Of a stretch of 12,198 nt of DNA, positions 5,664 through 12,131 are shown one piece after another. The DNA is taken from positions 1 through 12,198 of the forward strand of contig PCTC01000029.1 in the NCBI GenBank assembly GCA_002786595.1, in the 5' to 3' direction. The DNA is from Candidatus Roizmanbacteria bacterium CG22_combo_CG10-13_8_21_14_all_34_12. Its GTDB lineage: Bacteria > Patescibacteriota > Microgenomatia > UBA1406 > GWC2-37-13. Each line of letters begins with the position of its first letter. The stretch's first letter is position 1. The translations under genes were made by a program, and so were the position numbers. The notes below the pieces were generated by a model. The model made no database searches. It had not been told where the DNA came from and saw only the letters and a program-made list of their open reading frames with translations.

Positions 5664-7424
5664 ATGACTGACTTTACTTGGTTAATTGGAGGAGAAGCAG
5701 GCTTTGGGATTATGACCACTGGAGTCGTTTTTTCGAAGATTACCACTCGTTCCGGTTATCATATTTTTGATTATGTTGAATATCCATCCCTTATTCGCGG
5801 TGGACATAATGCCTATGAAGTCCATGTTTCGGGTGATGACGTTTCGCACTTGAGTCCGACGATTGATGTTTTAGTTTGTTTGAATAAAGAAACTTATGAA
5901 AAACATAAATCCAGATTAACTCCATCAAGTTTAGTGGTATTTGATAAAGAGGAATTTGAAATAAAGGAGGATATCAAGAAAATAATTATCCCTTTCAAAA
6001 AAATTCTAACCGACTTAAAAGGTCAGTCAGTTATGAAAAATACAATTTCTCTTGGTGCTTCAATTGGTCTTTTAGGAGGAGATATTGGAGAACTGATAAA
6101 AATAATTTCTGAACAATTTGCAAAAAAGGGAGATGAAGTCATTAATTTTAATAAATTGTTTGTTCAAGCTGGCTTTGATGCGGTAAAGAAAAATTATTCG
6201 GAGCTAATTTTAAATTATTTAACCAAAAAACCAGGCGAGGAAAAACTCGTTCTGACGGGAAATGATGCATTTGCCTTAGGAAGCGTAATTGCGGATAGCA
6301 GGGTTTATGTTGCTTATCCAATGACTCCTTCATCAACAGTTTTGACAGATCTAGCTGCATGGCAAGAAAAAATTGGTATGGTTGTTCGCCATGCCGAGGA
6401 CGAAATATCAGTAATTAATACGGCAATTGGCTCATCCTACGCCGGTGTTCGTTCTGCTGTTGGTAGTTCAGGTGGTGGTTTTGCTTTGATGGTTGAATCA
6501 CTTTCTTTTGCAGGTATTACAGAAATTCCAATTGTAGTTTTTATTGCCCAACGTCCAGGTCCAGCAACCGGAATGCCGACTTGGACTGAACAGGGTGATT
6601 TGTTATTTTCGGTTTTTTCCGGGCATGGAGAATTTCCAAAGATTGTATTAGCTCCGGGAGATAATGAAGAGATGGTTGAATTAACGGCTAAGGCATATAA
6701 TCTGGCCGATATTTATCAACTTCCAGTCATAGTCATGTCAGATATGTATCTTTCGGAATCGCACAAATCGGTGACAAAAAAATTTATTGACGAGTTTGTT
6801 AAAACTTACAAAGTGAATAGAGGGAAACTTATTGATCAAATGACAAATAACAAATCACCCTCCTTCGTTAAAACTTCGGAGGGCAAGCAAAATTACTTGA
6901 GATACAAGATAACGGAGGATGGAATTTCTCCAAGATTAATTCCAGGAACGCCTGAGTATTTTTATCAGGCCAATTCTTATGAACATGTTGAAGATGGACA
7001 TACGACTGAAGAAGCCCAACCAAGGATAGATCAAGTTGATAAAAGAGCCAGAAAATGGGTGACCTATTTAAAAAATGATTTTTCCATGCCAAAAGTTTAT
7101 GGTGAAATAGATAAATCAGAAATTATTTTTGTTTCTTGGGGCTCGACTAAAGGGATTGTTATCGAGGCGCAAAAACAATTAAAAGCTAAAGGAATAAATT
7201 CTGCCTTTATTCATTTTAATCATATCTATCCGATGGATATAGATAAAATGAAAACATTTTTTAAACAGAACAAGAAATATGTTTTAGTAGAAAATAATTC
7301 TTGGGGACAGTTTGGAAAGCTGTTAACAATGAAAACGGGGATTGAAATAAAAAATAAAATATTAAGATATGATGGTAGACCAATTACGGCAACCGAAATA
7401 GTTCATAAAGTTATAAAGTTATAA
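5664..7424 (+). CDS. korA: 2-oxoacid:ferredoxin oxidoreductase, fused gamma-alpha subunit
   Basis: 586 residues. Together with the next gene it makes a cytoplasmic enzyme that oxidatively decarboxylates a 2-oxoacid to acyl-CoA and reduces ferredoxin (or works in reverse). Residues 1 to about 185 are the gamma domain (IGGEAGFGI, then YPSLIRGGHNAYEV); from about 200 on is the alpha domain, with the signature YPMTPSS (Tyr218 on), EDEISVINTAIGSSYAGVRS, and TGMPTWTEQGDL. YPxTPSS is typical of KorA-type 2-oxoglutarate enzymes, but substrate cannot be decided from this. TEDGISPRLIPGTPE and the NNSWGQFGKLL region near the end are also family features. Length is normal. A 26-bp palindromic element adds SPSFVKTSEGK near residues 398-408, where relatives run directly from RGK to YxRY. 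korB follows after 13 nt. Confidence 0.95.
   Translation: MTDFTWLIGGEAGFGIMTTGVVFSKITTRSGYHIFDYVEYPSLIRGGHNAYEVHVSGDDVSHLSPTIDVLVCLNKETYEKHKSRLTPSSLVVFDKEEFEIKEDIKKIIIPFKKILTDLKGQSVMKNTISLGASIGLLGGDIGELIKIISEQFAKKGDEVINFNKLFVQAGFDAVKKNYSELILNYLTKKPGEEKLVLTGNDAFALGSVIADSRVYVAYPMTPSSTVLTDLAAWQEKIGMVVRHAEDEISVINTAIGSSYAGVRSAVGSSGGGFALMVESLSFAGITEIPIVVFIAQRPGPATGMPTWTEQGDLLFSVFSGHGEFPKIVLAPGDNEEMVELTAKAYNLADIYQLPVIVMSDMYLSESHKSVTKKFIDEFVKTYKVNRGKLIDQMTNNKSPSFVKTSEGKQNYLRYKITEDGISPRLIPGTPEYFYQANSYEHVEDGHTTEEAQPRIDQVDKRARKWVTYLKNDFSMPKVYGEIDKSEIIFVSWGSTKGIVIEAQKQLKAKGINSAFIHFNHIYPMDIDKMKTFFKQNKKYVLVENNSWGQFGKLLTMKTGIEIKNKILRYDGRPITATEIVHKVIKL
6858..6883 (+). repeat. Palindromic repeat element inserted in frame in korA
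   Basis: CCCTCC at 6858-6863 pairs with GGAGGG at 6878-6883; inside, a symmetric TTC/TTC internal loop is followed by GTT pairing with AAC around a two-base tip. It is the most GC-rich spot of its surroundings. It is translated as part of SPSFVKTSEGKQ, a low-complexity peptide inside the variable linker of KorA. Similar peptides (SFAKASEGK and variants) recur in unrelated proteins of CPR genomes, as I remember them, which would make this one copy of a dispersed palindromic element comparable to Rickettsia palindromic elements. Structure is seen directly; the dispersed-family claim is recollection. Confidence 0.7.
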
Positions 7425-7437
7425 AGTCTATAAAGTC
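7404..7437 (+). repeat. Tandem ATAAAGT(T/C) repeats across the korA-korB junction
   Basis: Four near-perfect units of ATAAAGT followed by T or C run from the last codons of korA (HKVIKL) through its TAA to the base just before the korB ATG. They therefore supply both the C terminus of KorA and the whole 13-nt leader of korB, leaving no Shine-Dalgarno. The same unit occurs three times at 11118-11142 and once inverted at 11057-11064. Confidence 0.8.
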
Positions 7438-8289
7438 ATGGCCAACATTCAAGATTTTTCCAGTTATAACCCAACCTGGTGTCCGGGGTGTGGAGATTGG
7501 GGAATTGGAGTTGCTATCAAACAAGCCTTAATTCAATTAGGTTTGAGCCCTTCATCTGTGGTAGCCGTTTTTGGTATAGGTTGTTCGGGCAATATGAATG
7601 ACTTTTTAAACGCCTATGCAATCCATTCGCTTCATGGAAGGGCTTTACCAAACGCAATTGGAATAAAAATTGCCAATCACAAAATGCCTGTAATTGCCAT
7701 CGTTGGAGATGGTGATTGTTACGGTGAAGGTGGAAATCATTTGGTTCATGCGTGTCGAGGTAATCATGATATAACAGTTATCGTTCATGATAATGGAGTT
7801 TATGGCTTAACAACAGGCCAATCAGCTCCAACTGCACAAAAAGGATTTAAATCAAAGTCAACCCCAACTGGGATATTGGAAACACCAATTAATCCATTAG
7901 CATTGACCATAACATCCGGCGCGACCTTTGTTGCGCAAAGCTTTGCCGGTGATGCTCTTCATTCAATCGCCATGATAAAAGCGGGGATAGAACATAAAGG
8001 CTTTTCGGTTATTAATATTTTGCAACCGTGTGTTACCTTTAACAAGGTCAATACCTATCAATATTATTTACAAAGAGTTTATAAACTTGACAGTAATTAT
8101 AAAAAAGATGATTTTAAAATAGCTGTCCAAAAAAGTTTAGAAATCAATGAAGAAAAATTTCCGTTAGGTATTATTTATCAAGTAGAAAAGCCGTCCTATA
8201 CTGATCAACTATCTCAGCTTAAAGAAAGCACTTTAGTCGATAAAAATAGATTCACTGATTTTGATAAAATAGAAAAATTATTTATTTGA
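7438..8289 (+). CDS. korB: 2-oxoacid:ferredoxin oxidoreductase, beta subunit
   Basis: 283 residues; the thiamine-diphosphate- and cluster-binding subunit that pairs with KorA. Visible: WCPGCGDWG (Cys15, Cys18), GIGCSGN (Cys49) and LQPCVTFN (Cys198), the four cysteines expected to hold a [4Fe-4S] cluster; and the ThDP/Mg motif GDGDC at 90-94 closing with the asparagine of HDNGVYGLTTGQ (Asn119). SAPTAQKGFKSKSTPTG is the usual loop following the ThDP site. Length is normal for KorB-type beta subunits; there is no separate delta (two-cluster ferredoxin) subunit nearby, as in the simple two-subunit enzymes, so an external ferredoxin such as the one at 3103-3375 is needed. The gene ends at a TGA, before a 127-nt intergenic stretch. 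Confidence 0.96.
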   Translation: MANIQDFSSYNPTWCPGCGDWGIGVAIKQALIQLGLSPSSVVAVFGIGCSGNMNDFLNAYAIHSLHGRALPNAIGIKIANHKMPVIAIVGDGDCYGEGGNHLVHACRGNHDITVIVHDNGVYGLTTGQSAPTAQKGFKSKSTPTGILETPINPLALTITSGATFVAQSFAGDALHSIAMIKAGIEHKGFSVINILQPCVTFNKVNTYQYYLQRVYKLDSNYKKDDFKIAVQKSLEINEEKFPLGIIYQVEKPSYTDQLSQLKESTLVDKNRFTDFDKIEKLFI

Positions 8290-8330
8290 GTATAGACCAA
8301 GTAAGTTGAACGATTATATAAGTTTAGAGG

Positions 8331-8364
8331 GTGACAATGACCCATAATACTATAGGTTTGTCAC
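8331..8364. promoter_or_regulatory. Inverted repeat upstream of the lon promoter (possible operator)
   Basis: GTGACAA at 8331-8337 and its exact complement TTGTCAC at 8358-8364 are separated by 20 bases; inside, ACC pairs with GGT. It ends 13 nt before the lon -35 box. It lacks a T-run on either strand, so it is not a standard terminator of korB. It does not match the CIRCE or HAIR heat-shock operators. Its position upstream of -35 would suit an activator or repressor site; function is inferred only from symmetry and position. Confidence 0.4.
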
Positions 8365-8377
8365 TAAAAAAAAGGTA

Positions 8378-8406
8378 TTGACAGTTAGCAATTACTTTGT
8401 TATACT
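8378..8406 (+). promoter_or_regulatory. Sigma70-type promoter of lon
   Basis: TTGACA (8378-8383), exactly 17 bases, then TATACT (8401-8406): a near-consensus housekeeping promoter. Transcription should begin near 8412-8414, only about 3-5 nt before the ATG at 8417. This means the lon mRNA is probably leaderless or nearly so. The TTG of the -35 box lies in frame with lon, but it is upstream of the expected transcript start and cannot be its start codon. Confidence 0.8.
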
Positions 8407-8416
8407 GCTAAAACAT

Positions 8417-10771
8417 ATGGCATTTTTAATTGGAGTGTCAGGACAATCCATTTATCCAGTAGCGCCGGTGCGTGATGGAATAGTTTTTCCAGGTACCGAA
8501 AATGTTTTGGTTTTTGGAAGAGCAAAAAGCGTGGCTGCAATTAATGAAGCCCTTCGTAAGGATCGAAAAATTATTTTATTAATGCAAAAAAACCCTGTAG
8601 CTGATGATCCAAAAGGTAATGAACTTTATCAAGTGGGCGTACTGGCGACCATTGATAAAACTGTTCCGGGAGATAAGGGTGAAATTAACGCACTAGTTAA
8701 AGGAATAGAAATAGTCAAAGTTCTGTCTTTTACAAAACAAGATTCTTGGTTCGAAGCGAAAGTTGAAGTAATTAAAGAAAAAGTTATTGAGGACGATGAA
8801 GTCAAAGCCATGATCAGATATATTTCAACTCAAATAAAAAAAGCTATTAATTTAGGGAAAACGGTTGATTTTGTTTTTTTAATGAATATTCTAAATACGG
8901 ATAACCCGATAAATTTTACCCATCAGATTGCAGTAGTCCTTGATTTAAAGCCCCAAGAAAGACAGATGTTACTCGAAGAAACTGATTTGAAAATAAAATT
9001 AAAAAAAGAAGTAGACTTCGTTAACAGGGAAATTAAAGTGCTTGAAATTGAATTCAGTTTAACTTCAAAGACTCAAAAAAAATTTGATAAAGGAATGAAG
9101 GAATCAATACTCCGAGAAAAGATGAAAACGATTGAAGAGGAACTTGGAGAAAAAGGAGAAGATAAAGATACGTCTGAATATCGGGAAAAGATTAAAAAAG
9201 CCAAGATGCCTCATGAAGTCGAGGAGAAAGCCGAGAAAGAATTAAAACGTTTAAAGCAAATGTCTCAGTTTAATCCGGAAGCTTCATATGTCCGCACTTA
9301 CCTTGATTGGTTAGTTGATCTTCCTTGGTCGATCGAGTCAGCAAATAATATTGAAATAAAAGCTGCTGAGAAAATATTGAATGAAGACCACTATGGTTTG
9401 AAAAAGATTAAAGAAAGAATACTTGAATATTTAGCAGTTATTGAAATGAGAAAGATCAAAGAGAAATCCGGAAAAATAAAAAGCAGACAGCCGACTATTC
9501 TTTGTTTTGTCGGTCCTCCTGGAGTTGGAAAAACATCTCTTGGAAAATCAATCGCTCGGTCGCTGGGTCGGAAATTTGTAAAGATGTCATTGGGAGGAAT
9601 AAGGGATGAAGCAGAGATTAGAGGTCACCGCCGGACCTATGTTGGAGCCTTGCCTGGCCGGATGATCCAAGGAATCAAACAGGCCGGAACAAAGAATCCT
9701 GTATTTATGTTGGATGAAATCGATAAGATCGGAAAAGATTACCGAGGAGATCCATCTTCTGCCTTACTTGAAGCTCTTGATCCTGAACAAAATTCAGCCT
9801 TTTCTGATCATTATCTTGATGTTCCTTTTGATCTTTCCGATGTTTTCTTTATCACGACTGCTAATATGCTCGATACTATTCCTAACGCACTGCACGATCG
9901 TTTGGAAGTGATTCATTTTCCGGGGTATACGGAAGAGGAAAAATTTAATATCGCCAAAACTCATTTAGTCCAGAAGCAACTCAATGCCAGTAGTCTTGAT
10001 AGTAAAGAAGGGTCAATCACAGATTCAGCCGTTAAAACTATTATTCGAAGATATACTCGAGAAGCCGGAGTCCGAGATTTGGAACGTCAGATTTCTACAA
10101 TTTTTAGAAAATTAACCCGGGAAATAATCGAGAAGAAAGTAAAAAATAAAATAGTTGGTACGAATGATATTCCCAAATATCTTGGACCATTTAAGTTTTC
10201 TTCATCGATGATTGAAGCCAAAGATACAATTGGAATCACAACCGGACTGGCCTGGACTCAAGCGGGAGGAGATATTCTTTTTATCGAAGTGGCCATAATG
10301 CCGGGTAAAGGTGGACTTACTCTGACTGGTCATTTAGGTGATGTGATGAAAGAATCCTGTCAGGCCGCTTTATCATACATCCGACCACGCTGGAAACAGT
10401 TTGGGCTAAGGGAAGATTTTTATCATAAAATTGATATCCACGTCCATGTTCCTGAGGGAGCGGTTCCAAAGGATGGACCGTCAGCTGGGTTGGCAATTGC
10501 AACCGCTATGATATCAGCATTGACAAAAACACCAACCATTAGAACGGTGGCGATGACGGGAGAAATAACTTTACGGGGTCGGGCATTGGAAATAGGCGGG
10601 ATTAAAGAAAAGATAATTGCCGCTCATCGAGCTGGCATAGAGACAGTTATTATTCCAAAAGATAACAAAAAGGATCTAGAAGATATTCCTCAAAATGTTC
10701 TTAAGGATCTGCAATTCGTCTACGTCGACCACGTCGACCAAGTGCTAAGGGTAGCACTTAAACAAAAATAA
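8417..10771 (+). CDS. lon: ATP-dependent Lon protease (LonA type)
   Basis: 784 residues, equal to the usual LonA length. Cytoplasmic AAA+ serine protease that degrades misfolded and some regulatory proteins. Domains in order: N-terminal LON substrate domain ([14 protein letters not shown], 13-26, up to about 200), coiled-coil linker rich in K/E (about 205-300), AAA+ module with Walker A GPPGVGKT (366-373), Walker B MLDEID (Asp433, Glu434), sensor and arginine region [11 protein letters not shown] and HDRLE, then the protease domain with the Ser-Lys dyad Ser689 (PKDGPSAG) and Lys732 (GGIKEK). The spacing of 43 equals that of E. coli S679/K722. Start chosen at 8417 because the promoter occupies 8378-8406. 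There is no Shine-Dalgarno. It stands alone between korB and a convergent gene 3 nt away. No transmembrane insert, so not LonB. Confidence 0.97.
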   Translation: MAFLIGVSGQSIYPVAPVRDGIVFPGTENVLVFGRAKSVAAINEALRKDRKIILLMQKNPVADDPKGNELYQVGVLATIDKTVPGDKGEINALVKGIEIVKVLSFTKQDSWFEAKVEVIKEKVIEDDEVKAMIRYISTQIKKAINLGKTVDFVFLMNILNTDNPINFTHQIAVVLDLKPQERQMLLEETDLKIKLKKEVDFVNREIKVLEIEFSLTSKTQKKFDKGMKESILREKMKTIEEELGEKGEDKDTSEYREKIKKAKMPHEVEEKAEKELKRLKQMSQFNPEASYVRTYLDWLVDLPWSIESANNIEIKAAEKILNEDHYGLKKIKERILEYLAVIEMRKIKEKSGKIKSRQPTILCFVGPPGVGKTSLGKSIARSLGRKFVKMSLGGIRDEAEIRGHRRTYVGALPGRMIQGIKQAGTKNPVFMLDEIDKIGKDYRGDPSSALLEALDPEQNSAFSDHYLDVPFDLSDVFFITTANMLDTIPNALHDRLEVIHFPGYTEEEKFNIAKTHLVQKQLNASSLDSKEGSITDSAVKTIIRRYTREAGVRDLERQISTIFRKLTREIIEKKVKNKIVGTNDIPKYLGPFKFSSSMIEAKDTIGITTGLAWTQAGGDILFIEVAIMPGKGGLTLTGHLGDVMKESCQAALSYIRPRWKQFGLREDFYHKIDIHVHVPEGAVPKDGPSAGLAIATAMISALTKTPTIRTVAMTGEITLRGRALEIGGIKEKIIAAHRAGIETVIIPKDNKKDLEDIPQNVLKDLQFVYVDHVDQVLRVALKQK
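10722..10739 (+). repeat. Two tandem copies of ACGTCGACC in the end of lon
   Basis: A 9-bp unit occurs twice in direct succession and encodes a repeated V-D-(H/Q) near the Lon C terminus ([13 protein letters not shown]). The unit includes the palindrome GTCGAC. Lon C termini vary, so this is probably a harmless local duplication. Confidence 0.6.
10740..10759. other. Perfect 8-bp stem-loop over the last codons of lon
   Basis: AAGTGCTA and TAGCACTT form a perfect 8-bp stem closed by the four-base loop AGGG, ten bases before the lon stop. It lies between convergent genes. On the lon strand it is followed by A-rich rather than T-rich sequence, so it is not a canonical intrinsic terminator on either strand; it could still protect the 3' end of the mRNA or assist termination. 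Confidence 0.45.
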
Positions 10772-10774
10772 ATC

Positions 10775-11050
10775 TTAGTTAAAGTAGTGCAAAAAAGCTG
10801 TAGCAAACAAACTAATAACTCCGAGTGAAGTAACGATCTCTGGTAAATGCATCCATCTTTCTTTTATTGATGAATCACCTTCTCTTTTAGCAAATTTTAC
10901 ATCTGGTAACCGTAAAGGAGTCCGAAACCCTTTCTCTTTTTTATTCCAATGTGTAAAGAATCTACGCATTTCAAGTGTTGCCATGAACAAAATATTACTT
11001 CTTCTCCTTCTTCTTTTCAAGCGGAAAATGGTTGTCATCCCTATCATCAT
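10775..11050 (-). CDS. Hypothetical small protein with C-terminal membrane helix
   Basis: Up to 91 residues, unrecognised. The first 60 or so residues are strongly basic (a run of arginines at 13-17, WNKKEKGF, KFAKREG), followed by a hydrophobic segment IVTSLGVISLFATAFLHYF at the very end, so it may be a tail-anchored protein. The start is uncertain: ATGs occur at residues 1, 2, 5 and 23, and the residue-23 start (nt 10984) would drop the arginine-rich segment and leave a 69-residue protein. It is convergent with lon, its stop only 3 nt from lon's, and divergent from the TrpR-like gene. An inverted copy of the ATAAAGTC repeat unit lies 7 nt before the longest start. Codon pattern is plausible but no family supports it. 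Confidence 0.45.
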   Translation of the reverse strand: MMIGMTTIFRLKRRRRRSNILFMATLEMRRFFTHWNKKEKGFRTPLRLPDVKFAKREGDSSIKERWMHLPEIVTSLGVISLFATAFLHYFN

Positions 11051-11101
11051 TTATTTGACTTTATGACAATCTGATTAACTATTTTTGTAGGTTATAAGCG
11101 G

Positions 11102-11130
11102 TTGACAGAATTAATCTATAAAGTTATAAA
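11102..11130 (+). promoter_or_regulatory. Sigma70-type promoter of the TrpR-like gene
   Basis: TTGACA (11102-11107), 17 bases, TATAAA (11125-11130). Expected transcription start near 11137, giving a leader of about 57 nt that contains a 15-bp inverted repeat and the first 28-bp repeat. The -10 box itself is made from ATAAAGT repeat units. Confidence 0.7.
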
Positions 11131-11142
11131 GTCAATAAAGTT
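11118..11142 (+). repeat. ATAAAGT(T/C) repeats, second cluster
   Basis: Three units (11118-11125, 11126-11133 and 11135-11142) of the same octamer found at the korA-korB junction. Here they overlap the spacer and -10 box of the promoter for the TrpR-like gene, so repeat expansion would alter promoter geometry. An inverted single unit lies at 11057-11064. Confidence 0.75.
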
Positions 11143-11155
11143 CGTAAGTTACGAA
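11141..11155. promoter_or_regulatory. 15-bp inverted repeat at the start of the TrpR-like transcript
   Basis: TTCGTAAGTTACGAA: perfect 7-bp arms around one central base, located at about +4 to +18 relative to the predicted transcription start. Position and symmetry are those of an operator for a dimeric repressor. Which protein binds is unknown. Confidence 0.45.
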
Positions 11156-11164
11156 AAATAACTT

Positions 11165-11192
11165 ATGACTAGTTAATTAATTAACTGTACAT
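11165..11192. repeat. 28-bp repeat copy 1, palindromic operator-like site before the TrpR-like gene
   Basis: First of two copies (28 bp, one mismatch) flanking the regulator gene; it ends 1 nt before the ATG. Its core is the perfect 16-bp palindrome AGTTAATTAATTAACT, followed by TGTACA. The left edge, ACTAGTTAA, matches part of the E. coli trp operator core (CTAGTTAACTAG), and GTAC also occurs at operator edges. A TrpR-family dimer bound here would block translation initiation or transcript elongation. Binding is inferred. Confidence 0.6.
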
Positions 11193-11193
11193 T

Positions 11194-11637
11194 ATGGTAA
11201 ACATATCAAAAAGGCCTGTGGATGAGGAAAAGCTCTGCAAGCTTTACCAATTATTTTTTGAGGTTGTTAATAATACTGAGGATAAAGATGAGTTTATGGA
11301 ACTTATTCAAGATATTCTAACCCCCGTCGAACAAATTATGATTGCAAAACGGATTGCAATAATTTATTTGTTGACAAAACATGTTGAACAGGTTGTCATT
11401 GCAGATAATATTAAAGTATCCAGGGCAACTGTTGGTAAATTTAATTTGTTATTTTATAAAAAAAAGACAAGGCTAATAAAAATAATAGAATCTTTTCTTA
11501 ATAACGAAAAAATTGGTCATTTTTTTGAAGACCTGTTTGCTGATATATTTATCCACCCGGGAATTTATATCGGTCATCATAAATTAAAATGGGAACATGA
11601 AAAAAGAAAAGAGGAGCGGAAAATGATTGATGTCTAG
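11194..11637 (+). CDS. TrpR/YerC-like helix-turn-helix regulator
   Basis: 147 residues. Residues about 12-95 match the Trp-repressor superfamily (YerC/YecD branch): KLYQLFFEVVNNTEDKDEF, then ILTPVEQIMIAKRIAIIYLL, then a helix-turn-helix VVIADNIKVSRATVGKFN. The LTPxE...A.R..I..LL pattern is the dimer core and the IxVSRATV segment the recognition helix. The usual YerC is about 100 residues; this one carries an extra 50-residue tail, first hydrophobic (FFEDLFADIFIHPG) then very charged (KLKWEHEKRKEERK). Whether it senses tryptophan is unknown; no trp gene is in the window. It is monocistronic with its own promoter and is bracketed by two copies of a palindromic 28-bp repeat, suggesting self-regulation. 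Its TAG stop lies within copy 2. No Shine-Dalgarno precedes the ATG. Confidence 0.9.
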   Translation: MVNISKRPVDEEKLCKLYQLFFEVVNNTEDKDEFMELIQDILTPVEQIMIAKRIAIIYLLTKHVEQVVIADNIKVSRATVGKFNLLFYKKKTRLIKIIESFLNNEKIGHFFEDLFADIFIHPGIYIGHHKLKWEHEKRKEERKMIDV

Positions 11638-11657
11638 TTAATTAATTAACTGTACAT
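11630..11657. repeat. 28-bp repeat copy 2, over the stop of the TrpR-like gene
   Basis: Second copy in the same orientation, 465 bp downstream of copy 1 and differing at one base (T for A at the fourth position). It includes the last aspartate-valine codons and the TAG stop of the regulator gene, plus the same 16-bp palindrome and TGTACA. No promoter is visible beside it. Confidence 0.85.
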
Positions 11658-11700
11658 AACTTTAATTTATTGACCATGTTTTGAAAGTGACGTTGAAGGG

Positions 11701-11725
11701 AAAAAATAATTAAACCTTATTTTTT
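11701..11725. terminator. Possible bidirectional terminator, A/T-only stem
   Basis: AAAAAATAA (11701-11709) and TTATTTTTT (11717-11725) form a 9-bp stem with a 7-base loop; each strand ends in a T-run. It sits between the convergent TrpR-like gene and the minus-strand gene, overlapping the latter's stop codon. An all-A/T stem is weak, so this is tentative. Confidence 0.35.
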
Positions 11726-12099
11726 TGTTTAGAAAATATTTTTTTTAATCTGCTAGTTGAAAATTTTTTAAGTATTCTATCAGGGGTCATCGCCAATCCT
11801 ATCAATGTTGGACCAGCAATAGCACCAAAGATTGTGATCGTAGCATCAACCTGATTTGTAAATGGAAGGTGTATTAATTCCAAACCTTTTACGACCACTT
11901 CCTGTAACCATGCGGTATTAAACATATTTATTGGATCAGGAGGAAAAGGATATTTACTACCAAGATAGTGTGCAAAGTCGTTACTTTTATTAGCAAAAAA
12001 TGCTAACCATGGTAAAACGTCGTTTGATATGGTTAAAGCTGTCCCAGTTAACAAACCAACCGCCCTAGTTATCTTATTTGAATAGATCTCTGAGGGCAC
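11710..12099 (-). CDS. Hypothetical membrane protein
   Basis: 129 residues, unrecognised. Two hydrophobic stretches, about 12-36 (GLLTGTALTISNDVLPWLAF) and 86-105 (ATITIFGAIAGPTLIGLAM), flank a polar, proline- and aromatic-rich segment (KYPFPPDPINMF); the C terminus is strongly basic (RLKKIFSKQKNKV). It likely crosses the membrane twice with both ends in the cytoplasm. The start is a GTG at 12099, supported by an AGGA on the minus strand 5-6 nt upstream (about 12105-12108), one of the few Shine-Dalgarno sites in this window, and by an in-frame stop a few codons further upstream. It converges on the TrpR-like gene. No function can be proposed. Confidence 0.6.
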   Translation of the reverse strand: MPSEIYSNKITRAVGLLTGTALTISNDVLPWLAFFANKSNDFAHYLGSKYPFPPDPINMFNTAWLQEVVVKGLELIHLPFTNQVDATITIFGAIAGPTLIGLAMTPDRILKKFSTSRLKKIFSKQKNKV

Positions 12100-12131
12100 A
12101 TTTTTCCTGACTTTACCGGTTTAGTATGCTC

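Noticed and set aside
8331..8364. Inverted repeat after korB as an intrinsic terminator
   Set aside because: It is followed by an A-run, not a T-run, on the + strand, and by mixed sequence on the other strand; listed as a possible operator instead.
8378..8416. TTG at 8378 as the start of lon, giving 13 extra residues
   Set aside because: This TTG is the first half of the -35 box of a near-perfect promoter whose transcript should begin near 8413; the ATG at 8417 gives the normal Lon N terminus and length.
11165..11657. The two 28-bp repeats as a short CRISPR array
   Set aside because: Only two copies, 465 bp apart, with a protein gene between them; no regular spacers.
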